48,005 nt of DNA from Calditrichales bacterium (GCA_015493745.1 WGCN01000201.1:1-48005), one strand, 5' to 3'; counted from the stretch's first letter, positions 26,618 through 34,910 are shown. The notes: a model not told the origin generated them from the letters alone. A program made the numbers and translations.

Positions 26618-27562
26618 TTACCTGTTGTTTACGATTTTTTCATTTAACACGTGGTCATCAAAGTAGTAAGCGGAAGGATTGACCGCCTTACCGTAATAGC
26701 GCACTTCATAATGCAAATGGGGAGCGGTGGACAAGCCCGTGCTGCCGACTTCACCAATTTTTTGACCCCGCTTGATCTGCTGGCCCCTGCGTACGACGAT
26801 TTTGGACAGATGTCCGTAACGGGTGACGAAGCCATATTTATGGTTCAGTTTTATAAGCTTACCATAGCCGTTAACCCGGCCGGTAAATGAAACGGTGCCA
26901 TCGGCGGAGGCATAGACCGGCGTTCCCTTGGCGGCGGAGAAATCCAGACCGTCATGATGTTTGCGTACCTTGTATATGGGATGGCGGCGCAGGCCAAATC
27001 CGCTGGAAATCACACCCGTAAGCACGGGCTTCAGCGAAGGCAGATAACGTATGGAGTCCTGCTTGCGTTCAAAGGTGGCCATCAGGGCATTGTAGCTTTC
27101 CAGCTCCAGTTTACTTTCCCGTTCCAGCTTGCTTAGCAGGGAAAGCTGGCTGTTTAAATCGGCGGGGTCGTCAAAACCGGAGATTTCATCGATAAAGTCA
27201 TAATTATAATCAGCCCCCCCGATACCGACATTACGCACATCGGAACTGACCCTGGGCAGGCCCAGCACCGTACGTAATTCATCGTCTTTTTTTATGATAT
27301 CGGCTATGCGTGTGTTGAGTGCGTTTATTTTAACCTTGGTTTCCTTCAGGCGGTTTTCAAGGGCAATATTGGTTCTTTCAAGCGTTTTAATCTTGGAGTT
27401 ATGGCTAAAATCAACCAGTAAGTCCAAACTGATTTTACCCAAAAATGTAAAACCGATTAAAAAAATTGATATGTAGGTGAAGAGTTTGACACGAGAAATC
27501 TTATATTCTTTTACAGTCGAACTATTTCTAGGGACAAATATTAAGCGCGACTCATCTTTCAT
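26618..27562 (-). CDS. M23-family metallopeptidase (peptidoglycan endopeptidase), membrane anchored
   Basis: 314 residues from ATG 27562, which has AGGA about 11 nt upstream; a longer frame to 27619 lacks an SD and would enter the leader hairpin. One N-terminal membrane helix ('LFTYISIFLIGFTFLGKI') is followed by a coiled coil ('LERTNIALENRLKETKVKINALNTRI'). The C-terminal LytM domain has the zinc ligands in 'RRHPIYKVRKHHDGLDF' and 'APHLHYEVRY', so it looks catalytically competent. Relatives cut cell-wall peptides during growth or division. It is preceded by a long hairpin and the sigma factor gene and ends at a strong terminator. Confidence 0.93.
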   Translation of the reverse strand: MKDESRLIFVPRNSSTVKEYKISRVKLFTYISIFLIGFTFLGKISLDLLVDFSHNSKIKTLERTNIALENRLKETKVKINALNTRIADIIKKDDELRTVLGLPRVSSDVRNVGIGGADYNYDFIDEISGFDDPADLNSQLSLLSKLERESKLELESYNALMATFERKQDSIRYLPSLKPVLTGVISSGFGLRRHPIYKVRKHHDGLDFSAAKGTPVYASADGTVSFTGRVNGYGKLIKLNHKYGFVTRYGHLSKIVVRRGQQIKRGQKIGEVGSTGLSTAPHLHYEVRYYGKAVNPSAYYFDDHVLNEKIVNNR

Positions 27563-27582
27563 AAAGTAAAATCCTAATTGTA

Positions 27583-27660
27583 TTGTGCTCTCGATCACTT
27601 TTTTCCGATTCAGAACCAAGTTTAAGGTAAAGAATTCTCACAAAGTAATCAAGAGCACAA
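27583..27660 (-). promoter_or_regulatory. Long leader hairpin between the sigma factor gene and the M23 peptidase gene
   Basis: The arms 27583-27601 and 27642-27660 are 19 nt each. On DNA two positions mismatch, but in the minus-strand RNA both become G-U pairs, so all 19 positions pair around a 40-nt loop. The hairpin ends about 20 nt before the M23 start codon, just ahead of its SD. This suggests an RNA-level control element, attenuator or processing site. It has no canonical T-run, so a plain terminator is less likely. Confidence 0.6.
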
Positions 27661-27687
27661 AGGGCTTCGCGCCTATTTTTATTCGCT

Positions 27688-28533
27688 TTAACCTAAGTAA
27701 TATCGCAAAACTTTGCTGCGGGAACTGTGACGAAGGCGTCTCAGGGCCTTTTCCTTAATCTGGCGTACCCGCTCCCGGGTCAGTTTAAACTTCACGCCGA
27801 TCTCTTCCAGCGTGTGCGGCTTCTCACCATCCAGGCCGAAATAGAGTTTCAGAATCTTTGCTTCACGGGCGCTCAGGGTGGAAAGGATGTAGTTGACCTC
27901 CTCTTTCAGGGATTCCCCCATCACATCCGAATCCGGCTCGGGATCCTGCTGGTTTTGCAGGATATCTATCAGACGGCTGTCGCTGTTTTTTTGCAGGGGG
28001 GAGTCCATGGATACCGAACGTGTGGCCATTTTAATGGTATCGGTGATATCGCCACTGTCCACTTCCAGTACCTTGGCAATCTCCTCGGCGGTGGGTTCGC
28101 GCTCATATTCCTGTTCCAGCATGCTGTACACCTTGCCGATTTTAGTCAGCGTGCCCACGCGGTTAAGCGGCAGACGCACCAGTCGGGACTGCTCGGCAAT
28201 GGCCTGCAGAATGGATTGTTTGATCCACCACACGGCATAGGAAATAAACTTAAAGCCGCGTGTTTCGTCAAAGCGGTAGGCGGCTTTCATGAGGCCCAGG
28301 TTACCTTCGTTGATCAAGTCTTCCAGGGACAAACCGTAATTCTGATAGGATTTGGCCACACTGACTACAAATCGGAGATTGGCACTAACTAGCTGTTTTA
28401 ATGCACGTTGATCATTCTGTTTGATACGTTTGGCAAGATCAATTTCCTGATCGGGGGTGAGGAGTTTTACTTCCCCGATTTCCCTTAAGTAATTCTCCAA
28501 TGATTGATTTTTACTGATGAAAAAATCGCTCAC
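27688..28533 (-). CDS. rpoD: Primary-type RNA polymerase sigma factor, short form without region 1.1
   Basis: 281 residues. Regions in order: 1.2 ('[27 protein letters not shown]'), 2.1-2.4 ('[37 protein letters not shown]', '[15 protein letters not shown]'), 3 ('[10 protein letters not shown]', '[14 protein letters not shown]'), and 4.2 ('[28 protein letters not shown]'). It lacks region 1.1 and the non-conserved insert of E. coli RpoD and is close in size to Bacteroidetes RpoD, so it is probably the housekeeping sigma; a group-2 sigma is the alternative. The start is GTG at 28533 with GGAG about 9 nt upstream. Confidence 0.93.
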   Translation of the reverse strand: MSDFFISKNQSLENYLREIGEVKLLTPDQEIDLAKRIKQNDQRALKQLVSANLRFVVSVAKSYQNYGLSLEDLINEGNLGLMKAAYRFDETRGFKFISYAVWWIKQSILQAIAEQSRLVRLPLNRVGTLTKIGKVYSMLEQEYEREPTAEEIAKVLEVDSGDITDTIKMATRSVSMDSPLQKNSDSRLIDILQNQQDPEPDSDVMGESLKEEVNYILSTLSAREAKILKLYFGLDGEKPHTLEEIGVKFKLTRERVRQIKEKALRRLRHSSRSKVLRYYLG

Positions 28534-28575
28534 AAATATACTCCAGTTTTAATGTTATAAATTCGAGCTTCTATG

Positions 28576-28620
28576 ATTAAGGCAATAATTGCAAAAATGC
28601 AATTATTTTTAGCCCTTAAT
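28576..28620. terminator. Hairpin between the EutN operon and the sigma factor gene
   Basis: A perfect 10-bp stem (28584-28593 with 28598-28607, 4-nt loop) is extended by an outer pairing of ATTAAGG with CCTTAAT, with a small bulge. It stands 6 bp after the coiled-coil gene stop. No T-run follows on the minus strand, so it may act as a weak terminator or an mRNA 3'-end stabiliser. Confidence 0.45.
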
Positions 28621-28625
28621 GACTT

Positions 28626-28928
28626 TTATATACCCATTTTTTTAATATTTTCCAGTTCCTCTTCCACCCGGGCCAATTCATCATCCAGTTTTCTGATTTC
28701 AGAGATCAGGTGGTTGATGCGATTGTCGGTCGGCAGGGCGGTTATCTCGTCCTTGCGTGAAAGTTGGTACACCCGTCCGCCAAGCTCCAGCAGCTTCTCT
28801 TCCAGTTCCTTTTTTATGGCCAGCATATCGATCTTTAAACGGCCGATACGCGTGTATTCATTGGTCAGGGCGGAAGCCTTGCGCAGGCCGTCCAACATGC
28901 CGCGCCGGATTTTATTTGTCAGTTTCAT
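28626..28928 (-). CDS. Small coiled-coil protein encoded with EutN-type vertex proteins
   Basis: 100 residues, almost entirely helical and charged. Two heptad-rich stretches ('LKIDMLAIKKELEEKLLELGGRVYQL' and 'LISEIRKLDDELARVEEELENIKKM') suggest an antiparallel hairpin coiled coil. No family name is recognised, and it has no signal or membrane segment. Its ATG lies inside the end of the second EutN gene (17-bp overlap) with an AAAGG SD, so the three genes are one translationally coupled operon. A helper or scaffold that binds the EutN pentamers is possible but unproven. The opposite-strand frame over the same region is a shadow. Confidence 0.75.
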   Translation of the reverse strand: MKLTNKIRRGMLDGLRKASALTNEYTRIGRLKIDMLAIKKELEEKLLELGGRVYQLSRKDEITALPTDNRINHLISEIRKLDDELARVEEELENIKKMGI

Positions 28929-29193
28929 CCTTTAACTCGATTCTGTCTACGATACCTACAATGGTGGCATCGGTTAGGGCCGGCTGTTTTTGCAGGGGCA
29001 TCACCGCCTCGGAAGCGGTAATGTAAAAAACGATTTCACCGCTTCCCGCGCCAACGCTGTCCACCGCGATTAGCGGGGTGCCCAGGGGTTGACGTTCCAT
29101 GTTGATGGGCTGGATCAGCAGCAATTTCAGACCGTCCAACTGGGGGTCTTTTTGTGTGGCCCAAATCGTGCCCATTGTTTTAGCCAGATGCAT
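28912..29193 (-). CDS. EutN/CcmL-family pentameric microcompartment vertex protein (second copy)
   Basis: 93 residues, the normal length. The family pattern is complete: N-terminal 'LAKTMGTIWATQKDPQLDGLKLLLIQPI', the central 'IAVDSVGAGSGEIVFYITASEAV' with the GAG(S)GE loop around the pore, and the C-terminal 'ATIVGIVDRIEL'. Proteins of this family form pentamers that cap vertices of bacterial microcompartments and carboxysomes. It overlaps the first EutN gene by 1 bp (TAATG) and the coiled-coil gene by 17 bp. It differs from the first copy at many positions, so the two probably do not arise from a recent duplication. No BMC-domain hexamer gene or signature enzyme is visible in this window. 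Confidence 0.93.
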   Translation of the reverse strand: MHLAKTMGTIWATQKDPQLDGLKLLLIQPINMERQPLGTPLIAVDSVGAGSGEIVFYITASEAVMPLQKQPALTDATIVGIVDRIELKDETDK

Positions 29194-29462
29194 TATTCCG
29201 AAATATCCAGTTTGTCAATGATACCGGAGACAACCGCATCGACCGGCTTGCCCGCCGTAAGTTCCGATTGGCGCGCTGAACTGCCGGTGGTGATCATGAC
29301 GATTTCACCCACGCCGGCCCCAACCGTATCCGCGGCCACCACGTAACCGCTCTTTAGCGTATAATCCAATTCAACGGGGCGAACCAATAAAAGTTTTAAT
29401 CCGGTAAGTTTTTCATCCTTACGCGTGGCCCATACGGTTCCTATTACTTTTCCCAATGTCAT
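29193..29462 (-). CDS. EutN/CcmL-family pentameric microcompartment vertex protein (first copy)
   Basis: 89 residues. Signature segments are 'GKVIGTVWATRKDEKLTGLKLLLVRPV', 'VAADTVGAGVGEIVMITTGSSAR' and 'VDAVVSGIIDKLDI', matching the EutN_CcmL beta-barrel with its conserved 'VGAG.GE' turn. It leads the three-gene operon with the second EutN and the coiled-coil protein. The patatin-like phospholipase gene ends 37 bp upstream on the same strand, so it may belong to the same transcript. Orphan EutN proteins outside complete shell loci are known in some genomes; the role here is open. Confidence 0.94.
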   Translation of the reverse strand: MTLGKVIGTVWATRKDEKLTGLKLLLVRPVELDYTLKSGYVVAADTVGAGVGEIVMITTGSSARQSELTAGKPVDAVVSGIIDKLDISE

Positions 29463-29499
29463 AGCTTATATCCGTTCTGATGCCGGGGGCTTGCTGGCG

Positions 29500-30450
29500 T
29501 TACGCTTCAACCTTGCCACCCAGCGTCTGTTCCAGTTTTTTTTTCAAATACAACTTAAACCGGCAGTAGGGGCTGTTTCGTTCCTTTAATTGTTGCTTAA
29601 GACGGGCTACCACCTTTTCGGCACTGTTTACCCCCTCGGCGATCAAGGTGTCATATTTGTCGAAGTCGCTCCAGTGAAAATGGCCGATGCGGGGTGAAAT
29701 TATGCATGACGCTTTTTGTAACAACAGCCGGTCAATCTTATGTGTCGAAATCTGATTGGCGCGGATTATAATATCGATCACGTTATTAAATTCCGTTGAC
29801 CGGGGCATATTTTGTGAAACGTTTATGGCGATTATAAATTCCGCTCCCATATCCAGGGCGGCATTTACCGGAATATTGTCGCACACCGAGCCATCCACAT
29901 ACAGCCCTCCTTTATGCTCCAACGGCGGTATGATACCTGGGATGGAGGCACTGGCACGCAGGGCCTTCCTTAAATGACCGCTGGTAAACGTTTTACATTT
30001 TCCGCTGTTCAGTTCCGCCGCGCTGCAGGCAAAGGGCAGTTGCAATTCACCAAATTCCACATTGGGGATGAGTTCATCCACGGTTAATTGCAGGCGCTCT
30101 CCCTTCATCAGGCTGATACGGTGGGCGGCCAGATTGATCACCACGCGTTTTTTTATTTCCTGACTGAGCTGATGAAGCAAATCATCCGGCTCATGGCTGG
30201 TTTGTTGTTTAAAATAGCGGCTTCCGGCCTTGATAAAGCGTTCACTGCCTAAAAAGGTACGCACCCGTTCTTCCAGCCAGGCAACATCTTGTTTATAAGC
30301 GTACAGAGCGCCGACTAGGGCGCCGATGCTTGTGCCGGTTACAATGTCAATCGGAATTTTATGCTCACGCAAAACCTTAAGAACACCGATATGGGCCAGA
30401 CCGCGGGCGCCGCCGCCACCGAGTACCAGTGCTGTTTTTAATCGTTTCAT
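29500..30450 (-). CDS. Patatin-like phospholipase (RssA family)
   Basis: 316 residues from ATG 30450, chosen because the family begins with 'LKTALVLGGGGARGLAHIGVL' and the 36 residues before it look unrelated. The oxyanion hole is 'GGGGARG'; the nucleophile elbow is 'GTSIG' (Ser41); the dyad Asp is in 'YVDGSVCDNIPV'. Such proteins hydrolyse lipid acyl esters inside the cell or at the membrane. There is no signal peptide. It is upstream of, and probably co-transcribed with, the EutN pair, though a functional tie is unknown. Confidence 0.9.
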   Translation of the reverse strand: MKRLKTALVLGGGGARGLAHIGVLKVLREHKIPIDIVTGTSIGALVGALYAYKQDVAWLEERVRTFLGSERFIKAGSRYFKQQTSHEPDDLLHQLSQEIKKRVVINLAAHRISLMKGERLQLTVDELIPNVEFGELQLPFACSAAELNSGKCKTFTSGHLRKALRASASIPGIIPPLEHKGGLYVDGSVCDNIPVNAALDMGAEFIIAINVSQNMPRSTEFNNVIDIIIRANQISTHKIDRLLLQKASCIISPRIGHFHWSDFDKYDTLIAEGVNSAEKVVARLKQQLKERNSPYCRFKLYLKKKLEQTLGGKVEA

Positions 30451-30874
30451 TTTACCCAAATGTGAAAATCTGCCAACAAAGAATATACTCGGCGCTTTAT
30501 GCCGTTTCGCCAATCCCGGGGACACCGAAATGTACGCTTTTTTTGCTATATGGGGCAACTGGTAAAAAATTCAATGAAGGCAAGGGGATTTATGCCTTTT
30601 ACAGCGGTCAAACATCCGATATGCGGCTATGATGCCTAATGCCGGTCCCACACGGAAGCGGTGCCGCGGATTGCCGGCGATATCAGGAGAAAAAGTTTTT
30701 TTGGTTTGTCCCTTTAGCAGCACTCTCCCCCCTCATGCCGGAATCGGCTTGTGGCTGTTGCTTGTTTCCTGTGAGAAGGATCAAAAAAAGGCGGAGTGAG
30801 TATCGCTAAGGGTGACATGGTTGCATTACTCTGCGACTCTGTCTATTTTGCCTAAAATAAAGAAAGGCCAAGCC
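30451..30874. other. Intergenic stretch of about 420 bp between divergent genes
   Basis: It separates the patatin gene (minus) from the DUF2007 gene (plus). Apart from one candidate promoter near its right end I see no RNA gene, strong hairpin or conserved frame. A 24-codon Cys-containing frame near 30735 lacks an SD and is not called. Confidence 0.5.
30821..30849 (+). promoter_or_regulatory. Putative sigma-70 type promoter of the DUF2007 gene
   Basis: TTGCAT (30821-30826) and TATTTT (30844-30849) are 17 bp apart and lie 26 bp before the start codon; an AAAGG SD follows at about 30863. Assigned by eye. Confidence 0.4.
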
Positions 30875-31111
30875 ATGAAATTTGTTGAAATATTACGAAC
30901 CTATAATGCCATGGATATCGCCATCATAAAATCACTGCTGGATGGCGAAAATATAGAGTACCGCTTTTTGGGCGAGAACTTTAATATGCTGGAACCCATG
31001 GTGCAACCGGCCCGCCTCAATGTCTGGCATGATCAGGTGGATGAGGCGCGCGAACTGCTGTCCGGTTTTAAGGGCTCCTTTATGGCCGTGAGTATGCCGG
31101 ATGAGGATTGA
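30875..31111 (+). CDS. DUF2007-type small protein
   Basis: 78 residues from ATG 30875; the AAAGG SD 9 nt upstream and family alignment favour this over a longer frame at 30812. The DUF2007 ('putative signal transducing protein') pattern is 'FVEILRTYNAMDIAIIKSLLDGENIEYRFLGENF' then 'PARLNVWHDQVDEARELLSGF'. These are small ferredoxin-fold, probably ligand-binding proteins with no proven function. It is a single gene facing the convergent aminotransferase, with a 39-bp gap. Confidence 0.82.
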   Translation: MKFVEILRTYNAMDIAIIKSLLDGENIEYRFLGENFNMLEPMVQPARLNVWHDQVDEARELLSGFKGSFMAVSMPDED

Positions 31112-31150
31112 TCCGGGTAATGGCGGCAAGAGATTCAACGGTTTGGGCCG

Positions 31151-32449
31151 TTATGCCAAAAGCCACTCACACACCTTTTCCACCCCTTCCAATATATGGG
31201 CAAAATGGTTTTGCTGAAAGGCTCCGTTCAGTGTGCAGCCTTCGCCCATGGCCGCGCAATCTTTTAAGGCGGCGGCGCCGTCAAATTCCACAAAAGCCAT
31301 GCGGATGGTCAGTTCTTCCGGAGCACGGCCAAAAACCGAACCGGGCAGGGCGGCCACGCCGGTATCCTCCAGTAAGCGGCGGCACAAATCACGGCTGTTA
31401 GTGATGCCCCGTTCATATAACCTGTCCTTAAAAGGGCCGAAATCGGGAAAAATATAAAAGGCTCCCCTGGGTTCGGTCACGGCGATTCCGGCTTTACGGA
31501 AACGGTCGTAAATGGTTTTCGCCAGGGCGCGCAGTATTTTTCGAGAATGGGTCAGGTAGGTGTCAATTTCCGCTCCGCCCTCAAAGGCGCGGATGGCGGC
31601 GTATTGAATGGGGGCCGAGGTGGAGGTATAGGTTTCGCTGGCGATGACGGCCATGGAATCTTGCAACCAATGCAGGCTTTTGGGAAAGGCGAAAGTGCCC
31701 AGCCGCCAGCCACCGGCACCGCACCATTTGCTTAAGCCACTGCTGATGATGGTGCCTTCCGGATAGTAGCGGGCTATGGAAACATGCTGATGCTTATAGT
31801 GCAGCTCGCCATAAATTTCATCCGATAAAAGAATAAGGCGATACTTACGGGCAATTTGTGCCAGTTTTTTCAGTTCATCGCTCACATAGGTGTTTCCGGT
31901 AGGGTTGGCCGGATAATTCAGGATCAGGATGCGCGGATGCCCGGGGTCGTTTCTGCAAAAGGTTTCCAGTGTATCGGGGGTCAGATGCCATTGTTGATAG
32001 CTTTGTGTTGGCAACCAATGAATGTTGCGGCCGATGATGGAGGCCTGGGGCGCATAGGAGACCCAGGAAGGTGTGGGAATGATCAGGTCACCATAGTATG
32101 CCAGTTGCAGGATAAACATCAGTTCTTTGGAGCCCGGTCCAATCATGATATCTTCTGCCGAAAGGTTTAAGTGCTGTGTTCGGTTGTGATACCCGGCCAC
32201 GACTTCCCGCAGAGCTTCCAGCCCCTTTACCGGCAGATAGTCCTTTTGATGGGCATTGAGCTGCAGGGCGCCCACCACCGGATCGGGAACGGGAAAGGGG
32301 GATTGGCCCAATCCGAAGCGGTAGACCTTTCTTCCCGCTTCGCTCAGTCTCCAGGCCCGTTCGTTTATTTCCAGGGTGGCCGACTGTTGCTTTCCCCGAA
32401 CATTGAGGTTGATGTTGACCGGTGGGGAATAGAGTTCTCTTTCTTTCAT
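31151..32449 (-). CDS. PLP-dependent class I/II aminotransferase
   Basis: 432 residues, cytoplasmic. Fold type I motifs are clear: 'PGSKELMF' for phosphate binding, 'NYPANPTGNTY' with the cofactor-ring Asn182, 'LILLSDEIYGELHY' with Asp210 and Tyr213, the Schiff-base Lys241 in 'SSGLSKWCGAGGWRLG', and a C-terminal Arg near 'ELTIRMAFVEFDG'. It belongs to the aspartate/aromatic aminotransferase group; the exact amino acid cannot be told. SD AGGAG precedes the ATG. It is 120 bp downstream of the CNBD-PFK fusion gene in an AT-rich gap with a TATAAT on the minus strand (32515-32520), so it may have its own promoter. Confidence 0.9.
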   Translation of the reverse strand: MKERELYSPPVNINLNVRGKQQSATLEINERAWRLSEAGRKVYRFGLGQSPFPVPDPVVGALQLNAHQKDYLPVKGLEALREVVAGYHNRTQHLNLSAEDIMIGPGSKELMFILQLAYYGDLIIPTPSWVSYAPQASIIGRNIHWLPTQSYQQWHLTPDTLETFCRNDPGHPRILILNYPANPTGNTYVSDELKKLAQIARKYRLILLSDEIYGELHYKHQHVSIARYYPEGTIISSGLSKWCGAGGWRLGTFAFPKSLHWLQDSMAVIASETYTSTSAPIQYAAIRAFEGGAEIDTYLTHSRKILRALAKTIYDRFRKAGIAVTEPRGAFYIFPDFGPFKDRLYERGITNSRDLCRRLLEDTGVAALPGSVFGRAPEELTIRMAFVEFDGAAALKDCAAMGEGCTLNGAFQQNHFAHILEGVEKVCEWLLA

Positions 32450-32569
32450 AGTCCGCTCCTGAATGGGGAAGAACCGCCATTTACATCCTGATAATGCTCG
32501 TAAGTTTAAAAAAAATTATAAAAAATAAAAATCTATTTTATAAAAATAAACCTATCCGGGCATAAGGCA

Positions 32570-34045
32570 TTAATAAAGACGGTTGGCCAGTTCGGCCAGA
32601 CGGCACTCCACGGAGTTGTCCGTGCGAATCTGGTCAAAGGGAATGGAGGTCTCCTTTCCGGCCTGAACGGCGGGCATGCAATGGTTTTCACCGGCATCGA
32701 TCATCTCCACCAATCGCCGGGCCATGCGTTGGGCCAGGGTGATATCCATGTTGTTGGGAGCCGCGCCGCGAATATCGCGCGAGAAGGGTTCGCACACCAC
32801 TTTCTGCCGGGTATCTAACCCGTTTTGCAACAGTTCATCACGGAAAAACTCGGCGGCGTTGCCGTTATAGCCTGTTTGGCGGCGCAGGTCTCTTTTATAG
32901 CCCTCGGCGACGACTATGACCGTATTGCGGCGGGTGTTGATGGCGGCGGCAATTTTTTTCAGATCATAGGTCGAGCCGGGCAGCACGGCCAGATGGGCAC
33001 CGGCGCCCAGACAGGAGTGCAGGGCATGGAAACCGCCCCGGGCCCCCATCATTTCTATGATATAGCAGCGCTGGTGGGTCCGGGAGTCGGCCATGTAGCA
33101 ATGTATCTTATCGGCGCCGGCCTCCACACCGGTAAATTCACCGATGCAACTGGTTCCATAGACGTCGCTGTCGATGGTTACGGGGATAAAATAGACTTTA
33201 ACGCTTTCCGGCAGGCGGGCGGCCAGGGCCCGTGTACCGGCAAAGGTACCGTTCCCTCCAATACCGATGACGATTTTAACCTGGCGCTTAACGATATTTT
33301 GAGCAGCCTGTTTTTGCAGTTCTTCCTTCTTAAAATCCGGGAAACGTTCACTGCGGAAATTGGCGCCCCGTTCCGAACGCAGCGGCGGGGAGAATATAAC
33401 ACCCCGGATGGTATCCAGTTGACGAAAGACCCGGGTGTCATATATCAGGCAGCGGTAGTCCTCATTCCGGTTGGAAACCAGTGAGCGGAAACCGGACGCG
33501 GCAATAAAAACCTGGTGTCCTTTCTTTTCAAGATACTCCGAAAGAAAGGCGGTTACCGAGTTATAACCGGGGGCGCAACCGCCATCCTGTATCAGCAGGA
33601 CATCCATCTGATTATAGAGGGCTTCACCCTGGTTTAAATAGCGACTCATCTGCTGGACGAAAGTTTTGTAAATTTTAGCCCGGAGGGCAGGGGGCATGTA
33701 GGCGTCATCCTCCAGACGCTTACGGCTTAGCTGAATAAGCGCGCCGCCGGAACGGGCGATGATCGTACCCGTATGGGTATGCTCATCCAGTAGGGCGACT
33801 TCACCGAACATTTCCGCCTGGCGGTATTGTTTCAGGGTATGTCCGAAGCGGGTCAGGCAAAATACTCCGTCCAAAACCACATTGGCTGTCTCCCCGGTAT
33901 CGCCCTCTTCAAAAACAATGTCCCGGGCGGAAAAGGTTTTAACGCTGCAAATGGCGGCTATTTGCCGGATTTCATCATCCTGAAGCGGGGAAAGGGCCTC
34001 TACGGCGCGTAAAGTGTCATAAATAGCTTGAGGGGTGTAGGACAT
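32570..34045 (-). CDS. Fusion of a cyclic-nucleotide-binding-like domain and a 6-phosphofructokinase-like domain
   Basis: 491 residues. Residues about 10-140 form a cNMP-binding-type beta-roll ('ARDIVFEEGDTGETANVVLDG', 'MFGEVALLDEHTHTGTIIA'). The phosphate-cassette Arg of CRP is replaced (Thr92 by alignment), so classic cAMP binding is doubtful. Residues about 148-455 match the PFK-A fold: 'GGCAPGYNSV' (155-164, usually GGDAPGMN), 'IGIGGNGTFAG' (usually GGDGS), 'PVTIDSDVYGT' (290-294 keep both Asp), 'SRTHQRCYIIEMMGARGG' (322-338), 'VAEGYK' (379-384), and 'FSRDIRGAAPNNMD' (421-434). The changes at 157, 265 and 423 affect ATP/Mg or phosphate contacts, so it may use another phosphoryl donor or be a regulatory pseudo-enzyme. 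SD GGGAG precedes ATG. Confidence 0.85.
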   Translation of the reverse strand: MSYTPQAIYDTLRAVEALSPLQDDEIRQIAAICSVKTFSARDIVFEEGDTGETANVVLDGVFCLTRFGHTLKQYRQAEMFGEVALLDEHTHTGTIIARSGGALIQLSRKRLEDDAYMPPALRAKIYKTFVQQMSRYLNQGEALYNQMDVLLIQDGGCAPGYNSVTAFLSEYLEKKGHQVFIAASGFRSLVSNRNEDYRCLIYDTRVFRQLDTIRGVIFSPPLRSERGANFRSERFPDFKKEELQKQAAQNIVKRQVKIVIGIGGNGTFAGTRALAARLPESVKVYFIPVTIDSDVYGTSCIGEFTGVEAGADKIHCYMADSRTHQRCYIIEMMGARGGFHALHSCLGAGAHLAVLPGSTYDLKKIAAAINTRRNTVIVVAEGYKRDLRRQTGYNGNAAEFFRDELLQNGLDTRQKVVCEPFSRDIRGAAPNNMDITLAQRMARRLVEMIDAGENHCMPAVQAGKETSIPFDQIRTDNSVECRLAELANRLY

Positions 34046-34157
34046 GGTTGTCTCCCGGTACGATTTGGGTTGTCTTTTTGACGCAAGTTATTCACAGGGA
34101 ATGATCCGTGCAAATAAGTACGGGCTTTTCTATATTTATCACTAATGTAAAACATAT

Positions 34158-34853
34158 ATGTATGATAAAATGACCAAAGAGCGTTTTCAAAAAATTGTGG
34201 CCATGCTGCAACGGCGACAGCCCGATCTTACGGTGATCATGGAAGGGGTACATAAGCCCCATAACCTGGCGGCTATTGCCCGCAGTTGCGATGCCGTGGG
34301 GGTCAGTGATATCCATGCCATTACCCCAAAAAAGGAACTGGGGATAAAAAAGGGGGTGGCCATGGGCAGCAACCGCTGGTTGGATATGCATCTGCACCCC
34401 ACCACGGAGGAACTAGCTCTTTCCCTGAAAAAAGAGGGCTATCAGATCATTGCCGCCGATTTTAATGATCGGGCTCAGGATTACCGCCGGGTGGACTATA
34501 CCCGGCCCACGGCCCTGGTGGTAGGGCAGGAGCTGTTTGGGGTTAGCGAGACTACCCTGGCTCTGGCCGACCAATCCATATATATCCCCATGAAGGGCAT
34601 GGTACAATCGCTGAATGTTTCAGTGGCCACGGCCATTGTTTTATATGAAGCCCACAACCAACGTGAACAGGGCGGGATGTATGAGCGATGCCCCTGGGAC
34701 AGGGAGACTTTCCGCAAAATCCTCTTTGAAAAGTGTTACCCGGATGAGGCTAAAAAGTATAAAAAGAGAGGCGAGCCCTATCCGGAACTGGATGAAAACG
34801 GGCATATTATCGATACCTCTTTAGGGAACTTCTCAAAGCGGGATTATCCGTAA
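34158..34853 (+). CDS. trmH: tRNA (guanosine-2'-O-)-methyltransferase TrmH
   Basis: 231 residues. TrmH methylates the ribose of G18 in the tRNA D-loop using S-adenosylmethionine. The N-terminus 'MLQRRQPDLTVIMEGVHKPHNLAAIARSCDAVGV' is almost diagnostic and includes the motif 1 Asn and catalytic Arg. SPOUT knot motifs 2 and 3 are 'TALVVGQELFGVSE' and 'IYIPMKGMVQSLNVSVATAIVLYEA'. The C-terminal extension ('KCYPDEAKKYKKRGEPYPELDENG') is typical of TrmH. Start may be at the listed ATG or 12 nt later (MTKERF); neither has a strong SD. It is a single gene followed by a bidirectional terminator. Confidence 0.95.
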   Translation: MYDKMTKERFQKIVAMLQRRQPDLTVIMEGVHKPHNLAAIARSCDAVGVSDIHAITPKKELGIKKGVAMGSNRWLDMHLHPTTEELALSLKKEGYQIIAADFNDRAQDYRRVDYTRPTALVVGQELFGVSETTLALADQSIYIPMKGMVQSLNVSVATAIVLYEAHNQREQGGMYERCPWDRETFRKILFEKCYPDEAKKYKKRGEPYPELDENGHIIDTSLGNFSKRDYP

Positions 34854-34910
34854 ACAATGCCTGTTTTCCGGTGAAGCTTGTTCTTTCCAAAATATTTTAT
34901 AAAAGCAAAA

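Noticed and set aside
28573..28935. Ser-rich plus-strand frame opposite the coiled-coil gene
   Set aside because: Composition (runs of Ser/Phe) is typical of the complement of a Glu/Lys-rich coiled coil; the minus-strand gene overlaps its operon partner.
30735..30809. 24-codon Cys-containing small frame
   Set aside because: No ribosome-binding site and no sign of conservation can be judged; likely chance.
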